Origin: JANRLJ01 sp034437895
Lineage (GTDB): Bacteria > Chloroflexota > Anaerolineae > Aggregatilineales > Phototrophicaceae
Reading direction: 5' to 3'
NCBI GenBank assembly: GCA_034437895.1
Contig: DAOTTO010000275.1
Span: 1-6,594 of the forward strand
DNA: 6,594 bases
Below, piece after piece: positions 1 to 6,129 of this stretch. The notes beneath the pieces were generated by a model that did no database searches, was not told the DNA's origin, and saw only the letters and a list, made by a program, of their open reading frames with translations. The translations under genes were made by a program, and so were the position numbers. Positions within the stretch are counted from its first letter, which is position 1; each line of letters opens with the position of its first letter.

Positions 1-93
1 CCCCGGCCCCCTCTCCAATACTTGGAGAGGGGGAGAAAAACGCATCTTGAAGTCCCCTCTCCATGCAATGGGGAGGGGATTTAGGGGTGGGGT
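1..93. repeat. REP/BIME-like pair of GC-rich palindromes
   Basis: Two adjacent hairpins are visible. The first pairs 7-18 with 22-33 (12 perfect base pairs, 3-nt loop TAC). The second pairs 53-63 with 69-79 (11 pairs including one G-T, 5-nt loop). The outer flanks, CCCCGG at 1-6 and TTTAGGGGTGGGG at 81-93, also face each other, so the block reads as one composite inverted repeat cut by the window edge. Such C/T-rich then G/A-rich intergenic palindromes are common dispersed repeats in Chloroflexota and some other phyla (general knowledge, not checked here). It lies outside any gene and could act as a transcription barrier for the upstream gene. It may extend left of position 1. Confidence 0.7.
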
Positions 94-113
94 AAATGCG
101 TGAGCGAAAGTCC

Positions 114-119
114 TATAAT
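114..119 (+). promoter_or_regulatory. Possible -10 box for the small membrane protein genes
   Basis: A perfect TATAAT lies 33 nt before the ATG at 152, giving an expected 5' leader of about 25 nt. No convincing -35 box is found 16-18 bp upstream, where the end of the GC-rich repeat sits. It is the only promoter-like signal before the small two-segment membrane protein genes. The call rests on one hexamer only. Confidence 0.35.
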
Positions 120-151
120 CTTAAAAAGTAACAGCTAGGGTTGGGTTAATC

Positions 152-566
152 ATGAACAAAACAGCAAAAGCGATCCTGACAATTATTATCTGGTTGGTAG
201 AAGGCGGCATTGCCATCACTTCTCTCATTGCGGGTAGAGGTGACATAGGTTCAACAATTCCCATTATTGGGATTGTGATGGGCGTAAGTTTATTAGGCAC
301 AGCGGCGATTTGGACAAGCGAAGGTTCTAGAAAAAGCGCATCGCATAGAAGAATCCCCCGAAAAAGCCAAGCGGCACGGTGGCAGCCCAGACTCGCGTAT
401 GGCGCTGCTGATGGAGATGATGAGCGAAGATGAGCGCGAAGCGTTTAAAGAAACGCTCAAACGCCGTATATTGGATGAAGCAGCATGTGGTGGCATGAGC
501 GATGGTGAAATGCCTGAATCGCTAAGTGACCTGATGGACGAGGGACACGGTAAGCGCTTACGCTAA
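152..566 (+). pseudogene. Small two-TM membrane protein, frameshifted paralog of the next gene
   Basis: The reading frame from ATG 152 encodes two hydrophobic segments (about residues 8-28 and 34-54, ending LLGTAAIW) and then runs on in an unlike, Arg/Ser-rich tail to a stop at 431-433. The frame one base further right is open from 297 to a TAA at 564-566. It encodes a tail with DSRMALLMEMM, SEDERE and RRILDE, which matches the C-terminal part of the intact neighbour at 585-962 (DARTRLLLEML, DDKERQ, HRLMDE). Joining the frames restores a protein of about 137 residues with the same layout as the neighbour. The break lies between about 311 and 390; the A5 run at 331-335 and the C5/A5 runs at 355-365 are the likely places. 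One inserted base explains it. It could be a real pseudogene, a sequencing or assembly error, or less likely a programmed +1 shift. Upstream of the ATG only a weak AGGG-type ribosome site is seen. Function unknown. Confidence 0.75.
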
Positions 567-584
567 AAAATAAGGAGAATTCTT

Positions 585-962
585 GTGGATAATTGGGACA
601 AACGCGTTCAAGCGACGGCATTTATCTGGTTGGCACTGGCAGCAGCGCTTGGATTCTCTGGCTTGGGGGATGCGAGTAATTTCAGCGACGAAATTATTGC
701 GATTGTCGTGTCGGCAGCGGCGCTTTTAAGCACAGCCACGATCTGGTATTTTGGGCGAGAATCCGCACCTGCCGCACAATCAGAAAAAAATAAACGAAAC
801 ACCAGCGACGATGCGCGTACCCGCCTTCTGCTAGAGATGCTGGACGATAAGGAGCGCCAGACGCTTAAACATCGCTTGATGGACGAACTGAACACTGATG
901 GCGAATCGCTCTCGCTGGTCGAACTCCTTACTTCGCAGGACTCCAAAAATCGACAGCGATGA
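585..962 (+). CDS. Small two-TM membrane protein with acidic/basic cytoplasmic tail, unknown function
   Basis: The protein has 125 residues and uses a GTG start at 585. A good Shine-Dalgarno AAGGAG at 572-577, 7 nt upstream, decides this start. Two hydrophobic helices are visible at about residues 11-27 and 36-56 (IIAIVVSAAALLSTATIWYFG), joined by a short acidic loop. A charged linker (60-75) follows, then an amphipathic helical region (77-103) with LLLEMLDDKERQTLKHRLMDE. The same architecture and sequence pattern appear in the frameshifted gene just upstream, so the two are tandem duplicates. Its stop overlaps the start of the pseudouridine synthase gene (ATGA at 959-962), which suggests translational coupling. 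I do not recognise a named family. A membrane anchor with a cytosolic helical interaction segment is the most that can be said. Confidence 0.8.
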   Translation: MDNWDKRVQATAFIWLALAAALGFSGLGDASNFSDEIIAIVVSAAALLSTATIWYFGRESAPAAQSEKNKRNTSDDARTRLLLEMLDDKERQTLKHRLMDELNTDGESLSLVELLTSQDSKNRQR

Positions 963-1885
963 GTCAATTGATGATTAGCTTCATCACGCAATCCTCTAAC
1001 GAGCGATTGGACAAAGCCATTGCCACACATTTGGGCGATCAATTTTCGCGCTCCCAGATCAAGACGTTGATTGATGCCGGACAGGTAACGGTCAACGGCG
1101 CACAGGCCAAATCCGCAGCCAAAGTCAAAGGCGGCGAACACATTTCTATCATGCTGCCCGCACGCGCTGAGTCCGATCAAGTTCCGCCTGAAGCCATCCC
1201 CCTAACCGTCATCTATGAAGATGCCCATCTCGCCGTGATTGACAAACCCGCCGGAATGACGATCCATCCGGGTGTACATAATGAGCGCGGCACGCTTCTC
1301 AGTGCGATGCTGTCACGTTGGCCGGAAATCGCCGAGATGCGCGTCGTCCCCAAACGGGCGGGGATCGTCCATCGATTGGATAAAGACACCAGCGGCTTGA
1401 TCGTCATCGCCCGTCAGGATTCCGTCCGCCGCAAGCTGATGGCGCAGTTTGCCGCGCACACCATCGACAAAATTTATCTCGCCCTGTTGGAAAATACACC
1501 CAAACAAAAATCAGGGCGGATTGATGCGCCCCTCGCTCATAATCCGGCAGACTCGCGGCGGATGATGGTTTCGCCTGTTGGTGATCCGGCGGTTTCTGAA
1601 TATCGCGTGCTGGAGACTTTTGCGGATGGACGGGCGCTGGTGCGCGTGAACTTGCTCACCGGGAGAACGCATCAGATCCGCGTACATTTCGCGCATATCG
1701 GCTGCCCGTTGGTGGGAGATCAAGTCTATGGATTCAAAGTACAGACACTTGGCCTCACACGCCAATTTTTGCACGCGGTGCAACTGCGCTTCGATCATCC
1801 GAAGACGGGCGAGCGCATGGCATTCGAGTGTACGCTGCCGAATGATCTCCAACTTGTTTTGGATAAGTTGAACGATGGATTTTGA
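959..1885 (+). CDS. rluD: Ribosomal large subunit pseudouridine synthase, RluD type
   Basis: The enzyme isomerises uridines to pseudouridine in 23S rRNA; RluD proper modifies the helix 69 loop (family knowledge). The 308 residues match the usual length. An S4 RNA-binding domain covers about residues 14-65 (RLDKAIATHL, SRSQIKTLIDAGQVTVNG). The catalytic domain begins with the KPAGMTIHPG strand (96-105). The catalytic motif HRLDKDTSG is at 138-146, with Asp141 as the expected nucleophile. GRTHQIRVH (235-243), VGDQVYG (252-258) and FLHAVQLRFDHP (270-281) are the later conserved blocks. The ATG at 959 overlaps the upstream stop; a second ATG at 971 could be the true start, since the first four residues are not conserved. 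The choice between RluD, RluC and related paralogs rests on the S4 domain plus the HPG motif and is likely but not proven. Confidence 0.93.
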   Translation: MSQLMISFITQSSNERLDKAIATHLGDQFSRSQIKTLIDAGQVTVNGAQAKSAAKVKGGEHISIMLPARAESDQVPPEAIPLTVIYEDAHLAVIDKPAGMTIHPGVHNERGTLLSAMLSRWPEIAEMRVVPKRAGIVHRLDKDTSGLIVIARQDSVRRKLMAQFAAHTIDKIYLALLENTPKQKSGRIDAPLAHNPADSRRMMVSPVGDPAVSEYRVLETFADGRALVRVNLLTGRTHQIRVHFAHIGCPLVGDQVYGFKVQTLGLTRQFLHAVQLRFDHPKTGERMAFECTLPNDLQLVLDKLNDGF

Positions 1886-1955
1886 ACCGGAGGAGCGATA
1901 TCGCGTAAGATGAGTTACACAAAATGATCTATTAGCTTATTGGAATGGGTACGGG

Positions 1956-2792
1956 ATGTCAAAAATAGAAATTCTACCTCTGTATGAAGATCAGGCGCGT
2001 TTTGCAGACGACGCCCGCAGCACACCACAAGATGAACACGCCGCACTGTATCAACGCATCGTAATTGACCCGCATTGGCAAACTGCCGCCGCAAATGGAG
2101 AATTTATCTACCTAGCCCAGCAAGCTGCCCGCCCTATTTTGCAGTTGGATGAATTGGCACAAGCAGCACAGCACCTCATCGCAGACGATGATCTCCATAT
2201 CGCATTAGTGTCTGCTTTTGAAAAAGCCTCCGCCGCGCTGCCCGGCAATGATGTGGTCGTCGTGGTGATGGCTTGCGACCCGACCAATGCTTTCGTGCGT
2301 GACCAGATGAATGGCATCGTAGGCTATGCGCCGGGGGCAGGCAAAATTTGGCTGCAAATCAACCCTATCTCCCCAAATTGGCGAACATGGTTAGAATCGA
2401 CTTTTGTCCACGAGTATCACCACAGCTTATGGACGGCGCTGCATTATACCCCGTTTGATCTGGCAACCTACCTGATCTTTGAAGGCCGCGCCGAGTCATT
2501 CGTTCGAGCGCTCTATCCAGATCGAATCGCTCCTTGGACGCTGCCCCTCGCATCCGATGAGGAAGCCGCGATGTGGTCAGAAATCCAGCCGCTTCTCAAC
2601 TCCACAGATTGGGGAGTGATGAGCAAATATATCTTTGGTAGGCGCGAGGGCGTACCAGAGTGGACGGGCTACAGGCTGGGATTTAAGCTGGTGCAGCAGT
2701 TTATAAATCGTCATCCCACAATGCCTATCGCGGAGTGGACGGCGCTGGATGCCCATGATGTGATTGCCGAGAGCGGCTATAATGGTGAGTAG
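1956..2792 (+). CDS. DUF2268-like putative zinc-dependent protease
   Basis: The protein has 278 residues with no signal peptide or membrane segment, so it is likely cytoplasmic. The central motif FVHEYHHSLW places HEYHH (an HExxH zinc site) at residues 152-156. About 20 residues later comes LIFEGRAESF (173-182), where Glu177, or less likely Glu180, would be the third zinc ligand in gluzincin fashion. GYRLGFKLVQQF (239-250) matches the conserved block after the active site in DUF2268 proteins. A substrate-binding-like strand, VVVVMACDP (101-109), precedes the site. The start ATG has only a weak purine-rich upstream stretch (GGAATGGG at 1942-1949). It stands 70 nt after the pseudouridine synthase and may share its transcript. 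Substrate and biological role are unknown. The family call rests on motif spacing read by eye. Confidence 0.8.
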   Translation: MSKIEILPLYEDQARFADDARSTPQDEHAALYQRIVIDPHWQTAAANGEFIYLAQQAARPILQLDELAQAAQHLIADDDLHIALVSAFEKASAALPGNDVVVVVMACDPTNAFVRDQMNGIVGYAPGAGKIWLQINPISPNWRTWLESTFVHEYHHSLWTALHYTPFDLATYLIFEGRAESFVRALYPDRIAPWTLPLASDEEAAMWSEIQPLLNSTDWGVMSKYIFGRREGVPEWTGYRLGFKLVQQFINRHPTMPIAEWTALDAHDVIAESGYNGE

Positions 2793-2823
2793 TTGCGGGC
2801 GCGATAAATGCCGTCCGCCACAC

Positions 2824-2860
2824 CTACTTTTAGCTACTGGCTTGTCTCCTGAAAAAGTAG
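2824..2860. repeat. 8-bp inverted repeat after the protease gene
   Basis: CTACTTTT (2824-2831) and AAAAGTAG (2853-2860) are perfect complements separated by 21 nt. The pair starts 32 nt after the protease stop codon. No T tract follows on the + strand, so it is at best a weak or factor-dependent terminator. It might equally be an operator upstream of the small gene at 2945. Confidence 0.35.
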
Positions 2861-2944
2861 CACTTTGGGCGATATAAGGTAAGATTAATTTTCCCAAAGC
2901 GTGGCCGAAGTGTCATGTTTTTTAGCATCAGGAGAATACATATC

Positions 2945-3154
2945 ATGGATGAACTTGTTAAACTCTTAACCCAAAAAACAGGGATTTCTGACGCTATTGC
3001 TAAACAAGCGATTGAAGTCATCGTCGGTTTTCTAAAACAAAAGCTGCCCGCACCATTTGCGAATCAGATGGAAGGATTCTTGATGAAGGGTGAGATGCCC
3101 AAAGCGGGCGGCATCATGGGGATGTTGAGTGGATTGATGGGCGGCAAAAAATAA
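2945..3154 (+). CDS. Small helical hypothetical protein (69 aa)
   Basis: The start is set at ATG 2945 because a good Shine-Dalgarno AGGAGA lies at 2930-2935, 9 nt upstream. An in-frame ATG at 2915 would add ten residues but has no ribosome site. The 69 residues begin MDELVKLLTQKTGIS, followed by a helix (residues 17-34, AKQAIEVIVGFLKQKLP) and a Gly/Met-rich tail (GGIMGMLSGLMGGKK) with a basic end. The pattern of helix, short turn (TGIS) and helix resembles short bacterial proteins of the DUF937/DUF2267 kind, but the match is too weak to name. It contains no cysteine and no clear membrane helix. It stands alone, with its own leader, and converges on mscL. Function unknown. Confidence 0.75.
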   Translation: MDELVKLLTQKTGISDAIAKQAIEVIVGFLKQKLPAPFANQMEGFLMKGEMPKAGGIMGMLSGLMGGKK

Positions 3155-3174
3155 AGTACATTTTTGAATAAAGC

Positions 3175-3208
3175 AGAGGCAGTTGTTTATCTTTTCGTAA
3201 CCGCCTCT
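3175..3208. terminator. Shared hairpin between convergent genes
   Basis: AGAGGC (3175-3180) pairs with GCCTCT (3203-3208), and after one mismatch GTTG (3182-3185) pairs with TAAC (3198-3201, one G-T). The loop is 12 nt. It lies between two convergent stop codons (3154 on + and 3235 on -). Downstream sequence on each strand is AT-rich but has only short T runs, so it would be a modest bidirectional terminator. Confidence 0.55.
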
Positions 3209-3234
3209 ATTAAACATATTTTACACCCAAAAAA

Positions 3235-3672
3235 TTATGCTTTTCTCTCTAATGTGCCATTGAGCCGATCCAGCGCGTCGATCAATTTCTGATTAGGATC
3301 GACAGCCGGAGGGGGCGGGGCGGCGGGTGCTTCGCGCTTGAGACGGTTAATCCCTTTAACGACGAAGAACATTGCCAGCGCAACGATCAAAAAATTGATG
3401 ATGGTGTTGATGAAGCTGCCATAGAAAATGGCATTTGCCCCGGCATCTTTGGCGGCCTGCATGGTTGCATACGGGCCAGCGGGTGTGCCGTCTTTCAGGA
3501 CGATCATCAAACCGGAAAAATCCACGTTACCTAAAAGCGCCCCAATCGGCGGCATAATGATGTCGCTGACCAGCGAACTGACGATTGCCCCGAATGCCAA
3601 GCCGATAATGATACCGACGGCCAGATCGACGACATTGCCTTTAATAGCAAAATCTCTAAATTCTTTAATCAT
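3235..3672 (-). CDS. mscL: Large-conductance mechanosensitive channel MscL
   Basis: MscL forms a homopentameric pore in the cytoplasmic membrane that opens under tension and releases solutes during hypo-osmotic shock (established function). The 145 residues show the typical layout. The N-terminal amphipathic helix (MIKEFRDFAIKGN) leads into TM1 (about 14-43: VVDLAVGIIIG, then LVSDIIMPPIG). A periplasmic loop covers 48-82 and TM2 about 84-107 (FINTIINFLIVALAMFFVVK). A proline-rich linker (115-126) precedes a C-terminal bundle helix (128-143). By alignment with the E. coli protein, Leu17 and Ile21 fill the hydrophobic gate, with the helix-packing Gly20 and Gly24 kept. The ribosome site AAAGGAGA is the complement of 3679-3686, 6 nt from the start. 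The gene is transcribed alone. Confidence 0.97.
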   Translation of the reverse strand: MIKEFRDFAIKGNVVDLAVGIIIGLAFGAIVSSLVSDIIMPPIGALLGNVDFSGLMIVLKDGTPAGPYATMQAAKDAGANAIFYGSFINTIINFLIVALAMFFVVKGINRLKREAPAAPPPPAVDPNQKLIDALDRLNGTLERKA

Positions 3673-3740
3673 CGGTGGTCTCCTTTTGCTTGCATCAAAT
3701 CGTGCTGTAAAAAAATTTGGGATGATGTTGCTGTAGGGTC

Positions 3741-3769
3741 TTTAAAGCAATAGATGCGTTTTTGAGCAA
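3741..3769 (-). promoter_or_regulatory. Candidate sigma-70 promoter of mscL
   Basis: On the minus strand TTGCTC (complement of 3764-3769) and TTTAAA (complement of 3741-3746) are 17 bp apart. They would start transcription about 60 nt before the mscL start codon. Both hexamers deviate from consensus. Confidence 0.3.
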
Positions 3770-3909
3770 AGGCAGTTCCTTTCAAAACATCCGATCTAAC
3801 AAAATGTAATCTTTTTTGGTTTAGATTGCTACTATTTTAGCACTTTTAGCTTGCGTTTTTAATAATTTAGCACTTACATCATCTTGCAACAGCGTTACGG
3901 CTCTATATT

Positions 3910-3925
3910 GAATTTTTCAAAATTC
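3910..3925. repeat. 16-bp AT-rich palindrome, possible operator
   Basis: GAATTTT (3910-3916) and AAAATTC (3919-3925) are perfect inverted arms around a 2-nt centre. Such compact symmetry in an intergenic region fits a dimeric repressor site better than a terminator. It lies about 150 bp before the propeller gene. No regulator is encoded in the window. Confidence 0.35.
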
Positions 3926-4071
3926 CTGATATGGGCTGTGCTTCAATAATTTCAGGTTAAAATAGAAAGTAGCCGATTTAGGCAAATGCACAGATATTTT
4001 TTGCTTACGTAGGCGAACTTATGCCCGACGCAGCGTTGTTTGAAGTGGAGTAGTAAGAATAAGATGGTTCC

Positions 4072-5034
4072 ATGACTCGCTTATTTCACAGTTCCCGTGC
4101 GCGGTTTCCCCTGTTGATGATCTATGCTTATACAACCGGGGCATTATTCTGCGTCATCACAGTACTTATCTTATTAGTTATAGTCGCCTCACCAAATGGT
4201 GATGTTATCGCTTTCACGTCTGACCACAATAGCAACGCCGAGATATATATTCTCGATTTAGCGCATAGAACAACTCACAATCTCACAAATCATCCGGCTT
4301 ACGATTATGCGCCGTCGTGGTCTCCCGATGGAACTCAAATCGCATTTTCTTCAAATCGAGCGGGAAATATGGACATTTATCTCATGGATCAATATGGCGG
4401 TAATATCCGGCGATTTATATACTCTGGAGGAGATTGTTCAAATGAGGAAGAGACTGTTTACCGTATTCCTCGATGGTCGCCTGATGGAGAAAAAATCGCC
4501 TTTGAAATATTTTGTCATGGAAGGCTGGGATATGAGTATGGAACTATCTATGTGGTGGAAATCGCTAACAATATAATTTTCCCCACTATTAGAGACACCT
4601 ATTTCGCAAGTTGGTCGCCAGATAGCCAATTTCTTGCTGTGCGTATGGGAAGCAGCGGACTTGAAGCAGAAAACTTTATAAAGATTCTCGATTTAAATCA
4701 TATCGACAATAACCCCACTTCGACTACTGGCATAATAACCTTAACTTATGGCGGGTTAGCGCCATATTGGTCTCCTGATGGTGAATACATAGCATATTCA
4801 TGGAATGACAATATCTATTTTAACAACAGACATGGCAATCCTAGTCAACAGTTGTTAGGAGATTATCGAGGCGTTTTTTGGCTGGATTGGTCGCCTAATG
4901 CAACCCAAATTGTCTTTTCCTCGTCTCGCAGCGGTAATAATGAGATTTACATCTTAAACGTTGATGAAAGTGACCTACAACAACTGACCACTGACGGGGA
5001 AAATAATTATGCCCCTGATTGGCGACCTAATTGA
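4072..5034 (+). CDS. Membrane-anchored TolB/PD40-type beta-propeller protein
   Basis: The 320-residue protein starts with a basic N-terminus and one long hydrophobic helix (about 14-40) that should act as an uncleaved signal anchor, placing the rest outside the cytoplasm. The remainder carries PD40/WD40-like repeats of the TolB C-terminal kind. WSPDG occurs at 83-87, 135-139 and 233-237, WSPD at 181-184, WSPN at 273-276, and a final WRP at 317-319, each followed by strands such as IAFSSNRAGNMDIYLMD. This suggests a six-bladed propeller closed by strands from both ends. Cys122 and Cys148 could form a disulfide. An in-frame stop at 4060-4062 limits upstream starts, and no clear ribosome site precedes ATG 4072. 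The coding sequence is AT-richer than its neighbours: hand counts of two 60-nt lines gave 42% and 35% GC, against about 63-65% in rluD and the cysteine synthase gene. That could mean recent acquisition. TolB itself is unlikely, because the N-terminal TolB domain and the pal/tol neighbours are absent. The ligand is unknown. Confidence 0.85.
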   Translation: MTRLFHSSRARFPLLMIYAYTTGALFCVITVLILLVIVASPNGDVIAFTSDHNSNAEIYILDLAHRTTHNLTNHPAYDYAPSWSPDGTQIAFSSNRAGNMDIYLMDQYGGNIRRFIYSGGDCSNEEETVYRIPRWSPDGEKIAFEIFCHGRLGYEYGTIYVVEIANNIIFPTIRDTYFASWSPDSQFLAVRMGSSGLEAENFIKILDLNHIDNNPTSTTGIITLTYGGLAPYWSPDGEYIAYSWNDNIYFNNRHGNPSQQLLGDYRGVFWLDWSPNATQIVFSSSRSGNNEIYILNVDESDLQQLTTDGENNYAPDWRPN

Positions 5035-5035
5035 T

Positions 5036-5059
5036 AAAAAGACGAGGGGTTAGCCCTCG
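5036..5059 (-). terminator. Intrinsic terminator of the cysteine synthase gene
   Basis: Read on the minus strand, CGAGGG (complement of 5054-5059) pairs with CCCTCG (complement of 5043-5048) across a 5-nt loop. TC and five T residues (complement of 5036-5040) follow. It begins 3 nt after the cysteine synthase stop codon and almost touches the convergent propeller gene stop, so it may also serve that gene weakly. Confidence 0.85.
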
Positions 5060-5061
5060 CC

Positions 5062-6015
5062 CTATTTCGTCCAGAATTTTTCGCTCAAATATTTGTAGGC
5101 ATTATCGGGAAACAACGTTACGACTACGCCCGACTCGCCACGCGCCGCGATGGATTCCGCCACGCGCATCGTCCCGACCATCGCACCTGCGGCGCTGATC
5201 CCGACCAGATAGCCTTCTTCACGCGCCAACCGCCGCGCCATCGCCTGTGTGTCTTCGGTGTTGACGGGGAAATCAGCATCCGCCAGAAATTCATCATAAA
5301 TGCCCGGCTTAATTGCCGTTGCCATGTGCTTCCAGCCTTCCAAGCCATGAAACGGGCCGTCCGGTTGCAGCGAAATCACTTGAATGTCAGGATTATAACT
5401 TTTCAGCCGTCTTCCCGTACCGATTAACGTGCCGCTGGTGCCGAGCCCAGCGACGAAATGGGTGACGTTGCCGTGCGTCTGATTCCAGATTTCGACCCCA
5501 GTGGTGTTGTAATGTGCTTGCCAGTTAGCGGCGTTGTTGTATTGGTCGGCGTAGTAATAGCGATCTGGTTCGCGGGCGGCGAGTTCGCGCACGGCCAAAA
5601 TCGCACCGTCGCTACCTTCCAGCGGATCGGTCAGCACCAGTTCCGCGCCATACGCCCGTAAAATAGCGATGCGTTCCGGGCTGGCATTACCCGGCAGGAA
5701 CAGCTTAACGCCGTAGCCCTTCGCCGCGCCGATCATGGCATACGCGATTCCGGTATTGCCGCTGGTGCTGTCGAGGATGATCTTGCCAGGACGCAGATCA
5801 CCGCGCAGTTCGGCTTCGCGGATGATGTTGAGCGCGGCACGGTCTTTTACGCTGCCGCCGGGATTTGCCCATTCTGCTTTGGCGAAGATTTTGACATTTT
5901 CCGGCAGGTGTGCCGTGATGCGGCGGAAACCGAGCAGCGGTGTATTGCCGATCTGTCGTTCAATCGTCGTCGCCGGAATTGTAGTATACACATCATAATT
6001 ACGCAGTGCAGTCAT
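5062..6015 (-). CDS. PLP-dependent cysteine synthase (CysK/CysM family)
   Basis: The enzyme makes L-cysteine from an activated serine (O-acetylserine or O-phosphoserine) and sulfide or another sulfur donor, in the cytoplasm. The 317 residues match the family length. IGNTPLL is at 22-28, and NPGGSVKDR is at 51-59 with Lys57 as the PLP Schiff-base lysine. The substrate loop STSGNTGIA is at 83-91 and the phosphate-binding GLGTSGTLIGTGR at 190-202. EGYLVGISAAGA is at 267-278. Near the C-terminus, FPDNAYKYLS puts Asp304 where CysK has the serine that contacts the PLP ring nitrogen; CysM-type enzymes use Asp there. The segment FHGLEGWKHM (222-231) takes the place of the residues that set substrate choice, so the acceptor cannot be fixed by eye. 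The ribosome site TAAGGA (complement of 6024-6029) is 8 nt from the ATG. A possible structured RNA leader lies upstream on the same strand. Confidence 0.93.
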   Translation of the reverse strand: MTALRNYDVYTTIPATTIERQIGNTPLLGFRRITAHLPENVKIFAKAEWANPGGSVKDRAALNIIREAELRGDLRPGKIILDSTSGNTGIAYAMIGAAKGYGVKLFLPGNASPERIAILRAYGAELVLTDPLEGSDGAILAVRELAAREPDRYYYADQYNNAANWQAHYNTTGVEIWNQTHGNVTHFVAGLGTSGTLIGTGRRLKSYNPDIQVISLQPDGPFHGLEGWKHMATAIKPGIYDEFLADADFPVNTEDTQAMARRLAREEGYLVGISAAGAMVGTMRVAESIAARGESGVVVTLFPDNAYKYLSEKFWTK

Positions 6016-6026
6016 TCCAATAGTCC

Positions 6027-6124
6027 TTAGTGATTAGCCTTTAGTGATTGGTCTTTTGAATGCTAGGTGCTAGTTCAATATAGCTTGATCTTGTATATCA
6101 ACTAAGAACTAATACCTAATCACT
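6027..6124. repeat. TTAGTGATT direct and inverted repeats before the cysteine synthase gene
   Basis: TTAGTGATT occurs at 6027-6035 and 6041-6049 (14-bp period), and its inverse AATCACT, within CTAATCACT, at 6116-6124. Between them TAGGTGCTAGTTC (6064-6076) and GAACTAATACCTA (6106-6118) form an imperfect 13-bp stem with one mismatch and one G-T. A further inner inverted pair, TTGAT (6085-6089) and ATCAA (6097-6101), sits in the loop. The block looks like a small dispersed repeat element with nested symmetry. It lies entirely in the leader of the cysteine synthase gene, and the first copy touches its ribosome site. Confidence 0.6.
6077..6105 (-). promoter_or_regulatory. Weak candidate promoter of the cysteine synthase gene
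   Basis: TATATT (complement of 6077-6082) could be a -10 box. The hexamer 17 bp upstream (TTAGTT, complement of 6100-6105) is a poor -35. If real, it would give the gene a start site independent of the RNA upstream. Confidence 0.25.
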
Positions 6125-6129
6125 CAAAC

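Larger units (their letters stand above)
3673..4071. other. AT-rich intergenic region between mscL and the propeller gene
   Basis: About 400 bp separate two divergent genes, so promoters for both must lie here. I see no ORF with a plausible start and ribosome site, no tRNA and no known RNA signature. It contains an imperfect hairpin (ATCTAA at 3794-3799 against TTAGAT at 3821-3826), a 10-bp direct repeat TTTAGCACTT (3836-3845 and 3866-3875, 30-bp period), and a 16-bp palindrome at 3910-3925. A mscL promoter candidate is listed separately. No strong promoter for the + strand gene stands out. Confidence 0.6.

Noticed and set aside
293..496. Minus-strand open frame across the frameshifted gene
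   Set aside because: It lies opposite the region that aligns with the paralog, has no ribosome site, and its protein is a low-complexity Ser/Arg/Cys-rich sequence.
608..1180. Long minus-strand open frame of 190 codons
   Set aside because: It overlaps the small membrane gene and the start of rluD, both well supported; its composition is that of an antisense shadow.
1895..1904. GCGATATCGC palindrome after rluD
   Set aside because: A single 10-bp palindrome close to a stop codon with no T tract or repeat partner; too little to call a site.
2915..2944. Earlier ATG for the 69-residue protein
   Set aside because: It has no Shine-Dalgarno, while AGGAGA stands at the right distance before ATG 2945, where the protein-like sequence MDELVKLL begins.
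4307..4576. Second + strand frame inside the propeller gene
   Set aside because: It is fully contained in the well-supported propeller frame, has no ribosome site and shows no family features.
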